Shown here one piece after another: positions 51,887-61,073 of a DNA stretch of 64,000 nucleotides. Source of the DNA: an uncultured Marvinbryantia sp. (GTDB taxonomy: Bacteria; Bacillota; Clostridia; Lachnospirales; Lachnospiraceae); contig CALDMO010000030.1 of assembly GCA_937915375.1 (NCBI GenBank), forward strand, positions 49,105 through 113,104, read 5' to 3'. Position 1 is the first letter of the stretch. Every line of letters begins with the position of its first letter. Both the position numbers and the translations under genes were made by a program. A model generated the notes under the pieces. It searched no databases, was not told where the DNA came from, and saw only the letters and a program-made list of their open reading frames with translations.

Positions 51887-52580
51887 ACCGTTAATTTTGG
51901 TTGTGGAGGATGATAAATCCGTAAACAATTTGATAACGACAATTTTAAAGACGCATGGATATCGGTATCTGACGGCACTAAATGGGGCAACTGCAATCAT
52001 GGAGGCGTCTTCCCATAATCCGGAGATTGTGCTGCTTGATCTGGGGCTGCCAGATATGGATGGCGTGGAGATCATTCGCAAGATTCGTTCCTGGTCAAAT
52101 ATGCCGATCATTATTATTAGTGCCCGCAATGAAGATAAAGATAAGATTGAAGCACTTGACGCAGGAGCGGACGATTATTTGACAAAGCCTTTTTCTGTTG
52201 ATGAGCTGCTGGCGCGTCTGCGGGCAACGACAAGAAGATTGGGCGTGAATACTAATCAGACGTTGTCTGAATCAGCGGTATTTACAAACGGTGCGCTTCG
52301 AATCGATTATGCGGCGGGATGCGCTTATCTCGGAGATAAGGAACTCCATTTAACGCCGATTGAATATAAATTGCTTTGTTTGCTTTCACAAAATGTGGGG
52401 AAGGTTCTGACTCATACGTTTATTATGCAGAATATATGGGGGAATAATGGAAATGATGATCTTGCTTCCCTGCGTGTGTTTATGGCAACATTGAGGAAAA
52501 AAATTGATTGTGATCCGGGTGTTCCGCAGTATATTCAGACACATGTTGGTGTCGGATATCGTATGATGCGGATCGAATAG
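51879..52580 (+). CDS. KdpE-like response regulator
   Basis: OmpR/PhoB-class regulator of 233 residues. Receiver domain 1-115 with acidic pair VVEDDKSV, phospho-Asp in VLLDLGLPDMDG, Thr/Ser in IIISARNE and Lys in LTKPFSVDELLARLRA. Winged-helix domain to the end (LTPIEYKLLCLLSQNVGKVLTH, VGVGYRM). The ATG at 51879 overlaps the kinase stop by 8 nt and follows GGGGAGG. Likely acts with the kinase upstream on K+ or envelope-stress genes. Confidence 0.92.
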   Translation: MNKPLILVVEDDKSVNNLITTILKTHGYRYLTALNGATAIMEASSHNPEIVLLDLGLPDMDGVEIIRKIRSWSNMPIIIISARNEDKDKIEALDAGADDYLTKPFSVDELLARLRATTRRLGVNTNQTLSESAVFTNGALRIDYAAGCAYLGDKELHLTPIEYKLLCLLSQNVGKVLTHTFIMQNIWGNNGNDDLASLRVFMATLRKKIDCDPGVPQYIQTHVGVGYRMMRIE

Positions 52581-52721
52581 AAAATTTACAAAAGAGAATC
52601 AGTATGAGAGGCAGTTTTTGATTCCGATATGTGAAATGTTTACACAAAAGAGAAAAATTATGGTATGATATATATAGTAATCTCGCAGGAGAGAGTGATG
52701 AAAGAAAGATGAGGATAAAAA

Positions 52722-53165
52722 ATGGAAACAGCAATGACAGGAAAAAATGTAGGAAAAACCTGCCGTACCCATTACAGAGGAACATTTAATGACGGTACGC
52801 AGTTTGACTCTTCTTATGACAGAGGACAGCCGTTGGAGTTTATCTGCGGAGCAGGACAGATGATTAAAGGATTTGATGCTGCAGTTGCAGAGATGGAAGT
52901 TGGTCAGGTAAAGGATATCCATCTGATGCCGGAAGAAGCGTACGGTATGCCGGATCCAAAGGCGATTTTTACAGTTGAAATCAAAGATCTTCCGGGATCT
53001 GAAGAGTTAGAGGCAGGGCAGCAGGTTTACTTGACGAACCAGTTTGGACAGCCCTTTCCTGTTAAGGTAACAGCAAAAGAAGAAACGACCATTACATTTG
53101 ATGCAAATCATGAAATGGCAGGAAAAGAATTGAATTTCCGCATTGAGCTTGTGGAAGTGAAATAA
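52722..53165 (+). CDS. FKBP-type peptidyl-prolyl isomerase, SlyD-like
   Basis: 147 residues: FKBP fold with an IF insertion, as in SlyD. GKTCRTHYRGTFNDGTQFDSSYDRGQPLEF at the start (in part VGKTCRTHYRGTF), LEFICGAGQMIKGFDAAV, PEEAYGMPDPKAIF, and ITFDANHEMAGKELNFRIELV as the SlyD hallmark NHELAGK. It lacks the metal-binding His/Cys-rich tail of E. coli SlyD. Cytosolic, with no signal peptide. Confidence 0.9.
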   Translation: METAMTGKNVGKTCRTHYRGTFNDGTQFDSSYDRGQPLEFICGAGQMIKGFDAAVAEMEVGQVKDIHLMPEEAYGMPDPKAIFTVEIKDLPGSEELEAGQQVYLTNQFGQPFPVKVTAKEETTITFDANHEMAGKELNFRIELVEVK

Positions 53166-53173
53166 GAAAGAGA

Positions 53174-53204
53174 AAAAGCTTCCTCATCCGTGGGAGCTTT
53201 TTTG
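53174..53204 (+). terminator. Terminator after the SlyD-like gene
   Basis: AAAAAGCTTCC / GGGAGCTTTTTT-type stem with a short loop and T-run, 9 bp after the stop. Confidence 0.85.
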
Positions 53205-53259
53205 GTACGGAAAATGTTAATTATTTACCAATTATGATATGGAAAGGACGGGGATTTTT

Positions 53260-54915
53260 ATGAGAAAAACAAATGAATTATCGTATGAACAGCTAAAAAA
53301 CTGGTGTACCGCGGATGTATTTTCTTTTCAAACGACAGCAGAATTGAAGCCTCTGGAGGGAATCATAGGCTAGGAACGGGCAGCACAGGAATATGATTTT
53401 GTGGTAAGGAGTACAGAAACCGGTGTATATTTCATTCCTGTTATTGATGGAAAAGCGGTAGAAGAGGAAGCATATGAATCTCTCGCAAAAGAAGTAAAAG
53501 ATAAAATAGAAGAAAAATCTCAAATTGTACACGAAAAAGCAGGGGGGATTTTGCATCAGATTCAGGAACTGAATAAAGAAAGTGATGCGCAGATAGCAGA
53601 ATTGAATCGTAAAGTAGGGATGTTTGCAATCGGGAATCATGTGGATGACTTAATGAAACGCTACAAAGAATATGATTGTGCTGTATCGTATTTGGCCGCT
53701 GTACAAGAAGATGTTTTAAAAAACCTGGATCAGTTTATGGAAACAGAAGATGATCAGGAGATTACGATTGCGGCTCTTTTGAATGTGGGCAGCAAAAAGC
53801 CTTCAGAGGATGTAACTTTGAACTATCGCGTAAATCTTATTGTGGACCATCATGAGACGCAGGGAGCACCGGTAGTGGTTACGTTCAACCCTACATATAA
53901 CAATCTTATGGGAGAGATTGAGTATGACAATGAATTTGGAAATCTGACGACAGATTATATGAAAATCAAGGGAGGTCTGTTTCATCAGGCGAATGGCGGC
54001 TATTTAATTGTTTAGGCACAGGATATTTTGTCTGCACGTTTTAATTATTTAGCGGAGATTCTTGGAGAAGCGGTTACGTGGGCGCAGCTGGAAAAGGCAG
54101 ATATTGTCAGCGCATCTCATATTCGAAAAGCGGTATACGAAAAAGAACAACGACTCAGATTATATCAGGAAAAACTAAATGCCATGTTTGAAGACGGAAC
54201 TCTTATGATTAATACAAATGGGAGCGAAGTGGGGCAGATTAACGGATTAGCGGTAATAGATATGGGACGTTATATTTTTGGCGTTCCTGCACGGATTACT
54301 GCGACTGCTTATGTAGGAAAATCCGGAATTGTAAATATTGAGAAGGAAGCACGTATGAGCGGTCAGACACATGATAAGGGTGTACAGATTATTACCGGTT
54401 TTCTGGGACAGATGTATGCTCAGAAATTTCTAATGAGCTTGTCCTGCCGTATTTGCTTTGAACAGAGTTATAATGGAATTGATGGAGACAGTGCGTCTAG
54501 CACGGAACTTTACTGTATCTTGTCATCTTTGGCAAATCTTCCGATTCGGCAGGATCTCGCAGTAACAGGATCTGTAAATCAGAAGGGAGAGATACAGGCT
54601 ATCGGCGGCGTGACTTATAAAATCGAGGGATTTTTTGATCTGTGTAAAAAACGAGGGCTTACTGGAAGCCAGGGTGTACGGATTCCTATTTCTAATGTTC
54701 GTGATCTCGTTTTAAAAGATGATGTGGTAGAGGCAGTAAAAAATGGAATGTTTCATATTTATCCGATCGCTCATATTAATGAGGGAATAGAATTGCTGAT
54801 GGGAATGCCGGCTGGAGAATTGGATGAAAACGGAATGTTTGCACCGGACAGTGTTCATGGAAGAGTTTATTCTAAATTGAAGGCGTTTGATTTGGCATCT
54901 CGGGGAAAGGAGTAG
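53260..54915 (+). pseudogene. Lon-like ATP-dependent protease (LonB/YcbZ-type), ATPase removed and two amber codons
   Basis: One reading frame from ATG 53260 to 54915, broken by TAG at 53371 and 54013. Family members have about 770-790 residues; here 552 codons remain. The N-terminus matches the family (MRKTNELSYEQLKN to TTAELKPLEGIIG), but the Walker A domain is gone, the protein jumping to TGVYFIPVIDGKAVEEEAY. The segment after FHQANGGYLIV is also gone, jumping to ARFNYLAEILGEAVTWAQ; this lost part holds Walker B and the AAA lid. The S16 protease domain is intact: catalytic Ser in DGDSASSTEL, Lys in GGVTYKIEGFFDLC. Both deletions keep the frame, and no frameshift is seen. Confidence 0.9.
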
Positions 54916-54932
54916 AGAAAAGGAGATTGAGG

Positions 54933-55574
54933 ATGAAACAGGAAAAAAAGATAGAACAAATAAATCAGAGGGCAAATAAAACAGACGTATCAGATCAGGA
55001 GGCGTTGGCGTGGGAAGAACTTTATACAGAGCATATCGTACAGGATGAATGGATTGATTTTCGAAAATCGGCATATCGTTTCCCGGACGGAAGTGTGTTT
55101 GAACCATATTACAGTTACAGCCGCAGAGATTATGTCGTGATTGTAGCTTCGGATACAGAGGGAAAGTATCTTTGTGTACGTCAATACCGGCAAGGAATAC
55201 ATCAGGTAACAACTGAATTTCCGGCTGGAGGAATAGAACGAAAAGATGGAAAAGAATATGGAGGTGACCGGGATATTTCCGCAGAGGATGCGTTGGATGC
55301 AGCAAAACGAGAACTGCTGGAAGAAACCGGGTATGAGTCAAAAGAGTGGAGGCATTTAATCACAGTACCGTCTAATGCGACAATCGCAGATAATTATGCA
55401 CACTTATTTGTTGCAGAAAATTGCTGCAGAGTGTCAGGACAGTCACTGGATGAAACGGAGTTTTTGAATGCGCAAAAACTGTCGGCTGACGAGATAGAAG
55501 CGCTGATTGCCCAAGGAGAATTTCAGCAGGCAATTCATATTATGGGATGGCTGCTTGCGAGAAGAAATGCATAG
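54933..55574 (+). CDS. NUDIX hydrolase, ADP-ribose pyrophosphatase-like
   Basis: 213 residues. The Nudix helix is AEDALDAAKRELLEETGY near residue 115, with the preceding glycine loop FPAGGIERKDG. RDYVVIVA and YLCVRQYRQG form the strands typical of ADP-ribose or sugar-nucleotide pyrophosphatases. Start 54933 follows AAGGAG by 7 nt, with only 17 bp after the Lon-like remnant, so it probably depends on that transcript. Confidence 0.9.
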   Translation: MKQEKKIEQINQRANKTDVSDQEALAWEELYTEHIVQDEWIDFRKSAYRFPDGSVFEPYYSYSRRDYVVIVASDTEGKYLCVRQYRQGIHQVTTEFPAGGIERKDGKEYGGDRDISAEDALDAAKRELLEETGYESKEWRHLITVPSNATIADNYAHLFVAENCCRVSGQSLDETEFLNAQKLSADEIEALIAQGEFQQAIHIMGWLLARRNA

Positions 55575-55643
55575 TAAGTTTTGAACAGGTAATGCAGATT
55601 TTGGAAAATTATATGATAAATAATAAAAAGAAAGGTTTTGATT

Positions 55644-56480
55644 ATGTTTTACTTGACTTTGGCGATCGCCAGCAGCGTTATGGTATCAATTACCATGCGT
55701 TTCAGTGAACGGCATATTAAAAATAATATTGTTATGCTTGCCTGGAACTATGTCATGTGTCTGTTTTTGGCGTGGCTTTATCTGCGGCCTGGAAAAATAT
55801 TCCCGGAAGAGCCGGGAATTTGGACTGCGCTTGGTCTGGGATGCATGAATGGATTTCTTTATCTTGCATCCTTTTGGCTGCTTCAGGTGAACATACAAAA
55901 AAATGGAATTGTGCTTTCCAGTATGTTTATGAAACTGGGGGTACTTGTTCCGACGGTATTATCCGTTCTGTGTTTCCATGAAGTGCCGAAATGCGTGCAG
56001 ATCTTTGGATTTTTAACAGCACTTATATCTATTGTTTTGATTCAGTCTGAATCCGGTCAAACAGGCATTTCTTTTAAAGCAGGACTGATTTTTTTGCTTC
56101 TCGGAGGAGGAAGCGCAGATGCCATGTCCAAGGTTTTTGCAGAAATCGGAACTGTCCGTCTGGAAGAACAGTTTCTTTTATATACATTTGCAGCAGCTCT
56201 TTTTCTGTGTATTTTACTTGCGCTTGTGAAAAAACAGCATATTTGCGCTGCTGATGTTATTTTTGGTATGCTGATCGGAGTGCCAAATTATTTCTCGGCC
56301 AGATTTCTTTTGAAAGCGCTCGGAAGCATTCCGGCGATTATTGCGTATCCGACTTACAGTGTAGCGACCATTCTTGTGATTACGATGATTGGAGTTTTTT
56401 TCTTCAGAGAAAAAATAAGCAGGCGTCAGAGATTTGCTATGGTGGGGATCTTACTCGCATTGATCTTGCTGAATATCTAG
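55644..56480 (+). CDS. EamA/DMT-family transporter
   Basis: 278 residues with about ten membrane segments, the drug/metabolite transporter fold. Repeats include NGFLYLASFWLLQVNIQKNGIVLSSMFMKLGVLVPT and the closing EKISRRQRFAMVGILLALILL. The substrate is unknown. Start 55644 is preferred (GAAAGG upstream) over a TTG at 55638. Confidence 0.85.
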   Translation: MFYLTLAIASSVMVSITMRFSERHIKNNIVMLAWNYVMCLFLAWLYLRPGKIFPEEPGIWTALGLGCMNGFLYLASFWLLQVNIQKNGIVLSSMFMKLGVLVPTVLSVLCFHEVPKCVQIFGFLTALISIVLIQSESGQTGISFKAGLIFLLLGGGSADAMSKVFAEIGTVRLEEQFLLYTFAAALFLCILLALVKKQHICAADVIFGMLIGVPNYFSARFLLKALGSIPAIIAYPTYSVATILVITMIGVFFFREKISRRQRFAMVGILLALILLNI

Positions 56481-56538
56481 AAAATGAGAGAGTAAATAGG
56501 ATGATCGTAACGTCTTTACGGATTTCTGGGTAAGTCCA

Positions 56539-56567
56539 TTGATATTCCTGTAAAACAGGAATATAAT
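56539..56567 (+). promoter_or_regulatory. Promoter embedded in a 23-bp palindrome
   Basis: TTGATA (56539-56544), 17-bp spacer, TATAAT (56562-56567). A perfect inverted repeat ATATTCCTGT (56542-56551), AAA, ACAGGAATAT (56555-56564) fills the spacer and overlaps both boxes. This looks like an operator for an unknown dimeric repressor of the surface-protein gene, starting 24 bp downstream. Confidence 0.8.
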
Positions 56568-56590
56568 ATCAAGATAAAGGGGGATGTGTT

Positions 56591-59413
56591 ATGAAAACAA
56601 TAAAAAAGAAACTTGCAGTATTGATGTTTATTCTATGCAGTTTTTTGTTGCTGCCGATGCCATCGCCAAAGGCTGCTCTTTTGCCCACTGCGTCGGATAA
56701 CCGATCGGTTTCATTAAGAAGAAAATCGAATCTTGTAAACGTGAATAATGGGTATATGAGAGTATACTATAACGGAAAATCCATAGAGATCGAATATTAT
56801 GACAACCATTTTAAAATTACCAGTAAAAAAACAATTGCCATGGAACTGCCTGTATGGGGTGGATTTTATGCAGGTTCTGACGGTTATTATGTTGTTGAAG
56901 GGAAAAATAATACAGCAGAAGACGATAGAGCAGAGATTATTCGAGTGATTAAGTATGATACCGCGTGGAGAAAAAAAGGCGCGGCCTCAATTACCGGAAA
57001 CAAAGAACTGTTTGGTGGAAAGGTGCGCTATCCGTTTGATTATGGCTGCGTTGAATTTGCGGAACAGGGGAATAAGCTGTATATCGTTACAGCGCATGAA
57101 GGATATGTAGATCCGTCTGTTGGTCAGGGGCATCAAGGCTTTTTGATGATTGAAGTGGACAAGACTTCTATGAAAGGAAAGATTGTAGATAGTGATCTAT
57201 GGCATTCTTTTGCGCAGTATATTAAAAGTAAAGATACTTATCTGTATGTATTGGAACAAAGCGAAGGTTCCCGCTATACAAAACTGAGCAGATACGACAC
57301 GAGAACCATGGAAAAAACTTCCATTCCAGTTCTCAAGTATGGCGGTTCCAGAGATTCGGCCTGGGCGATTGCCTGCTATGCGAGTGTAGATGGAATGGCG
57401 TTGTCAAAGGATCATATCCTGTGTCTGGGAACCTCTATTGACCAGTCAAAGTATGATACGGCAGGTTCTGACGGTGCGGCACATAATATTTATTTGACGG
57501 TTACACCAATGTCAAACTTTTCAGAAACTGCCACGGAAGTAAAATGGCTTACAGATTATGTAGGAAACAGAAAGTCTTTTTTAGGCGCGAAGATTACGAA
57601 AGTCAATGAGAATCGTTTTATGATCTCATGGGAAGAATATAATACATCCGGAAAGGGAGAAGATAACGATGGACTTTCTGAGGGTGTACTTCATTATTTA
57701 TATGTAGACGGAAAAGGAAATAAAATTAGCAAAGAGTATACTGCTGCTGCGACTATTTCTGATTGTCAGCCGATTGTGAAAGATTCCAAGGTGATATATT
57801 ATGCTTCCAATACCAATACCGTGAATTTTTATTCCATCAATTCATCGAATGGTGTTTTATCAAAGAATACATATCGGGCATTAGGAAAAAATGCTACATG
57901 GAATTTTGCAAATGGTGTGCTTACGATTTCCGGAACAGGAAAAATAGAATTAGGCGAGGTTCCGTTTCGGGGACCGGTTTCTTCAACAGGTGGTATGTTT
58001 ACTCATGACCAAAGTAAATGGCCGAAGTCTATTTTGAACAAAACAAAGAAGATTGTGATCAAATCTGGAATTACGGGAATTGAAAAAGAAGCATTTGCGC
58101 ATTTTACGAATCTGGAAGAAGTGAACATAGAATCTGGATTACAAAGTATTGAAGAAAAGGCATTTTACAGCTGCGAGAAATTAAGAAAAATTGCGATTCC
58201 ATCAAGCGTAACCAAAATCGGAAAGGATATTCTTTGGACGGGCTACACTTGGGTAGGAAGCGGCGATCATGTAGTGTATGCTGTAATCTACAGTACCCCA
58301 GGATCGTATGCGATTAAATACGCAAAACAGAATAACATTTCTTATGGAATGGATTTTTCAAAAGCATCCGTTGGTGGAATTAAATCCAGCTATCGTTATA
58401 CGGGAAAAACGATAAAACCGTCTGTGACCGTAAAGCTGGGAGGTCAGGTTCTGAAAAAAGACAGAGACTACCAGGTATCTTATCGAAATAATAAGCAAGT
58501 AGGAACTGCTACTATTACGATTACCGGTAAGGGAATCTATCGCGGTGAGATTAAAAAGACATTTAAAATTGTCAAAACGACAGCGTCATCGAAAAAGAGT
58601 ATGAAAACTTGTTCCGTCAGCCAGATTTCAACACAAAGATATACTGGGAAATCCATTAAACCGTCAATTACTGTTAAAGATGGTTCTAAGAAGCTAAAAA
58701 ACGGAACACATTATACGGTAACTTATAAAAATAATCGAAAAGTGGGAAAAGCTACGGTTGTGATTACCGGTAAGGGAAATTACACAGGAAGTATTACTAA
58801 GAATTTTGCGATTAAATACATGACTCCGGGTAAAGGAAAAATGGTAAAGGTTTCCGGAGCCTACTATAAAATTACAAGAAGCGGAAGTTCTAAAACGGCA
58901 GAGGTGCAATACGTAAGACCTGCGAACAAAAAGAAATCAAAGGTTTCTATTCCCGCAACGATAAAAACAGGCAATGTAACTTGTAAAGTTACCTCTATTG
59001 CTGCCAATGCATTTAAAGATAATCGTTATATAAAAGCGGTTTCTATTGGGAAATATGTCACTTCAATCGGAGAAAAGGCATTCTTTAACTGCAGCAAGTT
59101 AAGCAGGGTGACATTTTCGGACAAGCTAGAAAAGATAGGTGTGAAATCATTTGCGAAATGTAGGGCACTGAAATCCATAACACTTCCGGCAAGAGTGACT
59201 GTAATTGGCAATCATGCATTTTATAGCTGTGGTAATTTAAAATCAATCATGATTAAAAGCAGCAGACTTAGTTCAAAAACAGTAGAAACGAATGCGTTTG
59301 GAAAAATTTATGGAAAAGCGAAGGTGAAGGTGCCGGCAAAGAAACGGAATTTCTATGCGCAAATGCTGCCAACAAAAGGAATGGGAGAAAATGTGGTATT
59401 TGTAAGCAATTAG
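56591..59413 (+). CDS. Large secreted protein with BspA-type LRRs and repeated beta domains
   Basis: 940 residues. Signal peptide 1-29 (KKLAVLMFILCSFLLLPMPSPKA). An N-terminal region of about 30-430 looks beta-propeller-like. LRR_5 (BspA) repeats lie at about 490-560 (ITGIEKEAFAHFTNLEEVNI, LQSIEEKAFYSCEKLRKIAI) and 795-900 (VTSIGEKAFFNCSKLSRVTF, LEKIGVKSFAKCRALKSITL). Between them are two related domains of about 65 residues, at 598-662 and 681-743, sharing YTGKxIKPSxTVK, YKNNRKVGxATxxITGKGxY. No LPxTG or SLH anchor is seen, so it is secreted or loosely wall-bound. It may mediate adhesion or host interaction; this is inference. Confidence 0.85.
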   Translation: MKTIKKKLAVLMFILCSFLLLPMPSPKAALLPTASDNRSVSLRRKSNLVNVNNGYMRVYYNGKSIEIEYYDNHFKITSKKTIAMELPVWGGFYAGSDGYYVVEGKNNTAEDDRAEIIRVIKYDTAWRKKGAASITGNKELFGGKVRYPFDYGCVEFAEQGNKLYIVTAHEGYVDPSVGQGHQGFLMIEVDKTSMKGKIVDSDLWHSFAQYIKSKDTYLYVLEQSEGSRYTKLSRYDTRTMEKTSIPVLKYGGSRDSAWAIACYASVDGMALSKDHILCLGTSIDQSKYDTAGSDGAAHNIYLTVTPMSNFSETATEVKWLTDYVGNRKSFLGAKITKVNENRFMISWEEYNTSGKGEDNDGLSEGVLHYLYVDGKGNKISKEYTAAATISDCQPIVKDSKVIYYASNTNTVNFYSINSSNGVLSKNTYRALGKNATWNFANGVLTISGTGKIELGEVPFRGPVSSTGGMFTHDQSKWPKSILNKTKKIVIKSGITGIEKEAFAHFTNLEEVNIESGLQSIEEKAFYSCEKLRKIAIPSSVTKIGKDILWTGYTWVGSGDHVVYAVIYSTPGSYAIKYAKQNNISYGMDFSKASVGGIKSSYRYTGKTIKPSVTVKLGGQVLKKDRDYQVSYRNNKQVGTATITITGKGIYRGEIKKTFKIVKTTASSKKSMKTCSVSQISTQRYTGKSIKPSITVKDGSKKLKNGTHYTVTYKNNRKVGKATVVITGKGNYTGSITKNFAIKYMTPGKGKMVKVSGAYYKITRSGSSKTAEVQYVRPANKKKSKVSIPATIKTGNVTCKVTSIAANAFKDNRYIKAVSIGKYVTSIGEKAFFNCSKLSRVTFSDKLEKIGVKSFAKCRALKSITLPARVTVIGNHAFYSCGNLKSIMIKSSRLSSKTVETNAFGKIYGKAKVKVPAKKRNFYAQMLPTKGMGENVVFVSN

Positions 59414-59455
59414 AAGAATAGGTTTTAATTCTAAGCGTTTGATTTACAGAAACCG

Positions 59456-59487
59456 GAGGTCTTCATACAAATATGGAGACCTTTTTC
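59456..59487 (+). terminator. Terminator after the surface-protein gene
   Basis: AGGTCT-T-CATA / TATG-G-AGACCT stem with a CAAA loop, followed by TTTTT. Confidence 0.85.
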
Positions 59488-59671
59488 CTGTGATAGAATA
59501 CTGGTTTTAACACAGGATAAGAAATCTGTTATTAAATCCAGTATATACGATGGAAAGCAGACGGCATGGGTTAAAGCGGTTTCTGCTGGAAATAGGAAAT
59601 GCAAGTTTAGAAATAATTTTGTATAATAAAAGAGAAAGAGCAGTAGGAAAGAGAGAAAGGGTTCTAGTAAC

Positions 59672-61045
59672 ATGAAAGATCGTTTATTTGCGGACAAGGT
59701 ATTTTTGAAAAGATTGTTTCAGCTGACTGCGCCGATAGCGCTTCAAAGTCTGATGCTGGCATCGGTTGCTGCAGCTGATGCAATTATGCTGGGAAGTGCC
59801 GATCAGAATTCTATGGCAGCTGTTTCACTGGCAACACAGGTTCAGTTTATCCAAAATATGCTGCTGATGGCATTTGTCTCTGCATCCGGGATTCTGGGAG
59901 CACAGTATTGGGGAAAAGGAGATAAAAGAACGGTAAATGATATTTTTTGTATCAGTATCCGTTACAGTGGTCTGGTTTCTATTTTGTTTTTTGGAGGGTG
60001 TGTATTTTTTCCGAGTTATCTGATGCGGATTTTTACAAATGAAGAAGTTTTGATCTCTATTGGAGTGCGCTATCTTCGTGTAGCAGGATGGTCGTATCTT
60101 CTGACCGGATTTTCTCAGTGTTATCTGGCTATTATGAAGGTCAGTGATCATGCGTCAAAAACGGCACTGATCAGTTCTGGTGCGGTAATACTTAATATTG
60201 TATTGAATGCCGTTTTTATTTTTGGATTGTTCGGCGTACCGGCTATGGGCGTACAGGGCGCTGCGCTTGCGACACTTACGGCGAGAATTGTAGAATTGAT
60301 CTGGTGTATCTGGTATTCTTTAAGAGAAGGTTATTTACGTCCGGACTGGAGCAGGTTTTTTAAAGCATCCCGTTTGTTGATCAAAGATTTTCAGAAATGT
60401 GCATTTCCAATTTTAGGGGCAAGTCTGTTTTGGGGTGTTGGATTTGCATCTTATACGGCATTTATGGGCCATATGGGAACGGATGCCGCTGCAGCAAATT
60501 CTGTGGCATCTGTAGTGCGCGATTTGATCTGTTGTCTTTGTAATGGTATTGGCAGCGGCGGCGGAATCCTGGTAGGGTATGAACTTGGAGCTGGAAATCT
60601 CAAGCTTGGAAAGATTTATGGAGACAGATTGGTGAAGCTGTCTTTTCTGTGTGGATTTTTATCTACCGGAATCATGCTTCTGGCAACACCGTTCGTGATT
60701 CATTTTGTGAAACTGACGGAGCAGGCTGGAAAAGACCTGGTGGGAATGATGATCATCATGGCAGTCTATATGATCGGCCGCGCTGTAAATACTGTTGTGA
60801 TCAACGGAATTTTTGCAGCAGGCGGAGATACGATGTTTGATATGTACAGTCTGGCAGTCTGTATGTGGGGACTTGCCATTCCTTTGGCAGCCCTTGGTAC
60901 GTTTGTATTTCATTGGCCGGTGCTTGTGGTATATGCGTGCACTTGTTTGGATGAGGTGGGAAAAATCCCCTGGGTAATGTACCACTATAAAAAGTATAAA
61001 TGGGTGAAGGATCTTACAAGAGAGAATATTGGGGAAGCTGAATGA
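59672..61045 (+). CDS. MATE-family efflux transporter
   Basis: 457 residues with twelve membrane segments in two halves. N-half: LFQLTAPIALQSLMLASVAAADAIMLG and VQFIQNMLLMAF; C-half FPILGASLFWGVGFASYTAFMGHMGTDAAAANSVA. Probable sodium- or proton-coupled drug or metabolite exporter. Substrate unknown. The 185 bp before it, after the terminator at 59487, contain no other gene that I can support. Confidence 0.92.
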   Translation: MKDRLFADKVFLKRLFQLTAPIALQSLMLASVAAADAIMLGSADQNSMAAVSLATQVQFIQNMLLMAFVSASGILGAQYWGKGDKRTVNDIFCISIRYSGLVSILFFGGCVFFPSYLMRIFTNEEVLISIGVRYLRVAGWSYLLTGFSQCYLAIMKVSDHASKTALISSGAVILNIVLNAVFIFGLFGVPAMGVQGAALATLTARIVELIWCIWYSLREGYLRPDWSRFFKASRLLIKDFQKCAFPILGASLFWGVGFASYTAFMGHMGTDAAAANSVASVVRDLICCLCNGIGSGGGILVGYELGAGNLKLGKIYGDRLVKLSFLCGFLSTGIMLLATPFVIHFVKLTEQAGKDLVGMMIIMAVYMIGRAVNTVVINGIFAAGGDTMFDMYSLAVCMWGLAIPLAALGTFVFHWPVLVVYACTCLDEVGKIPWVMYHYKKYKWVKDLTRENIGEAE

Positions 61046-61073
61046 TCCTAAATAAAGAAAAAGGAAATGAGAC

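Noticed and set aside
53401..54015. Independent gene between the two amber codons
   Set aside because: It is in the same frame and the same family as the flanking parts, so it is a segment of the Lon-like gene.
59620..59628. Promoter for the MATE gene at TATAAT
   Set aside because: The -10 is good but no -35 at 16-18 bp; not listed as a feature.
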